From the NCBI GenBank assembly GCA_028282245.1, contig JANQIL010000074.1:1-52611 (forward strand): DNA of 52,611 nt. Reading direction: 5' to 3'. The position numbers and the translations under genes were made by a program. Each line of letters opens with the position of its first letter. Position 1 is the first letter of the stretch. Below are positions 52,182 through 52,611 of the stretch, piece after piece. The notes under the pieces were generated by a model that saw nothing but the letters and a program-made list of their open reading frames with translations, had not been told where the DNA came from and did not search any database. This DNA is from Magnetospira sp. Lineage in GTDB: Bacteria > Pseudomonadota > Alphaproteobacteria > Rhodospirillales > Magnetospiraceae.

Positions 52182-52611
52182 TCAAACGACCTGATTCAGC
52201 AGATCGACGATCAGCAACTGGGAGCGGCCAGCGATGCGCTGGTTCTCGATCGCCAGAAGGTCGCGGGTTTCGGCGGCGCGCGCCTCGGCGGCGGCCTCAA
52301 GACGGTCCTCGTTGCGCAACGCGTCGACCCCGGCCTGCAGGCTGTTGGCGCGCTCGCGCGCGTTGTCCTCGCGCACTTCGAGGATCGCCGCGTTGATCCC
52401 GATGGATGCCGCCGAGGCATCCAGCGTTCGCCCGGCGGCGTCGATGGCGGCCAGCGCCGCGTCTATGTCGGCGTCGGTGGCGAAGCCGTTATAGTCGACG
52501 GCCGCCTCTCCGATCCCCAGGCTGTCGCTGTCGGCCGGCCGGCCATCCCCCGTCAGGTCGGTCTCGCGCCCCCGCAGGGCGTCGGCCGGGCTGGCCAGAA
52601 GGTTGGGGCCC
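52182..52611 (-). CDS. Flagellin, C-terminal part (runs off right edge)
   Basis: The 142 residues read through to the window edge (GPNLLASPADALRGRETDLTG onward) with the helical C-terminal D0/D1 region: LDASAASIGINAAILEVREDN and LLAIENQRIAGRSQLLIVDLLNQVV. That ending and the adjacent flaF make flagellin very likely. The region holds Asp/Ala-rich segments (DYNGFATDADIDAALAAIDAAGRTL). N-terminal half is outside the window. Confidence 0.85.
   Translation of the reverse strand, partial: GPNLLASPADALRGRETDLTGDGRPADSDSLGIGEAAVDYNGFATDADIDAALAAIDAAGRTLDASAASIGINAAILEVREDNARERANSLQAGVDALRNEDRLEAAAEARAAETRDLLAIENQRIAGRSQLLIVDLLNQVV

Overview
The window is GC-rich chromosomal DNA that reads as an alphaproteobacterium, most likely a free-living, flagellated and chemotactic member of the Rhodospirillales. 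The evidence is family-level: the yajC-secD-secF-Mth938 block, the lptF-lptG-lptD-surA-pdxA-rsmA block, bolA/J-protein/cobS/cobT, FlaF beside flagellin, a DUF1476 (ATP synthase zeta) protein, DUF1127, a DUF2927-type domain and an NlpD-like M23 protein. No tRNA, rRNA, CRISPR array, prophage or transposase was recognised. Most of the sequence is ordinary housekeeping DNA; the unusual features sit in short leaders, gene ends and a few accessory loci.

Layout. 1-5.2 kb: start of a chemotaxis receptor gene (runs off the left edge), an AT-rich intergenic stretch, aat, an NRDE/TANGO2 protein, DUF1476, elbB and purB. 5.2-8.8 kb: Mth938-like protein, secF, secD and yajC, all on the minus strand. 8.8-12.4 kb: an SPFH protein translationally coupled to a five-helix membrane protein with a DUF2927-like tail, then a DUF815 ATPase. 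12.4-14.6 kb: an MFS transporter with AT-rich ends (probably acquired) and a GST. 14.6-18.7 kb: NlpD-like LysM/M23 lipoprotein, a PLP ornithine/lysine decarboxylase with a long structured leader and a small upstream ORF, Nudix hydrolase, ThiS-ThiG fusion. 18.7-22.9 kb: a soluble chemotaxis receptor, a pentapeptide-repeat protein, an arfA-like ribosome-rescue gene, an SDR oxidoreductase, a palindromic repeat and a universal stress protein. 22.9-25 kb: an APH/AAA fusion and a small DUF2892 membrane protein with a palindromic operator in its promoter and a clear terminator. 25.1-34.4 kb: LPS transport and outer-membrane biogenesis block ending in yhhQ and metC. 34.5-38 kb: zur, hisI, a COG0523 GTPase with a His-rich loop, and two convergent DUF302 paralogues, probably a zinc-economy locus. 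38-46.2 kb: meaB, DUF2889, RHH_4 protein, bolA, J protein, cobS, cobT, and a GGDEF/EAL protein with a degenerate GGDEF. 46.2-52.6 kb: phnN, an unknown 166-residue protein, threonine dehydratase, LMF1-like membrane protein, DUF1127, a MocR regulator, flaF and the C-terminal end of flagellin.

Best candidates for something new: (1) an arfA-like gene whose transcription terminator lies inside the reading frame, before the stop codon, the arrangement that makes E. coli arfA an inducible back-up to tmRNA; (2) the decarboxylase leader, where the 3' end of a 46-codon ORF can pair with the Shine-Dalgarno of the decarboxylase gene; (3) the SPFH plus DUF2927 membrane pair; (4) TAGTGG-ended palindromic repeats that supply the stop codons of two unrelated genes.
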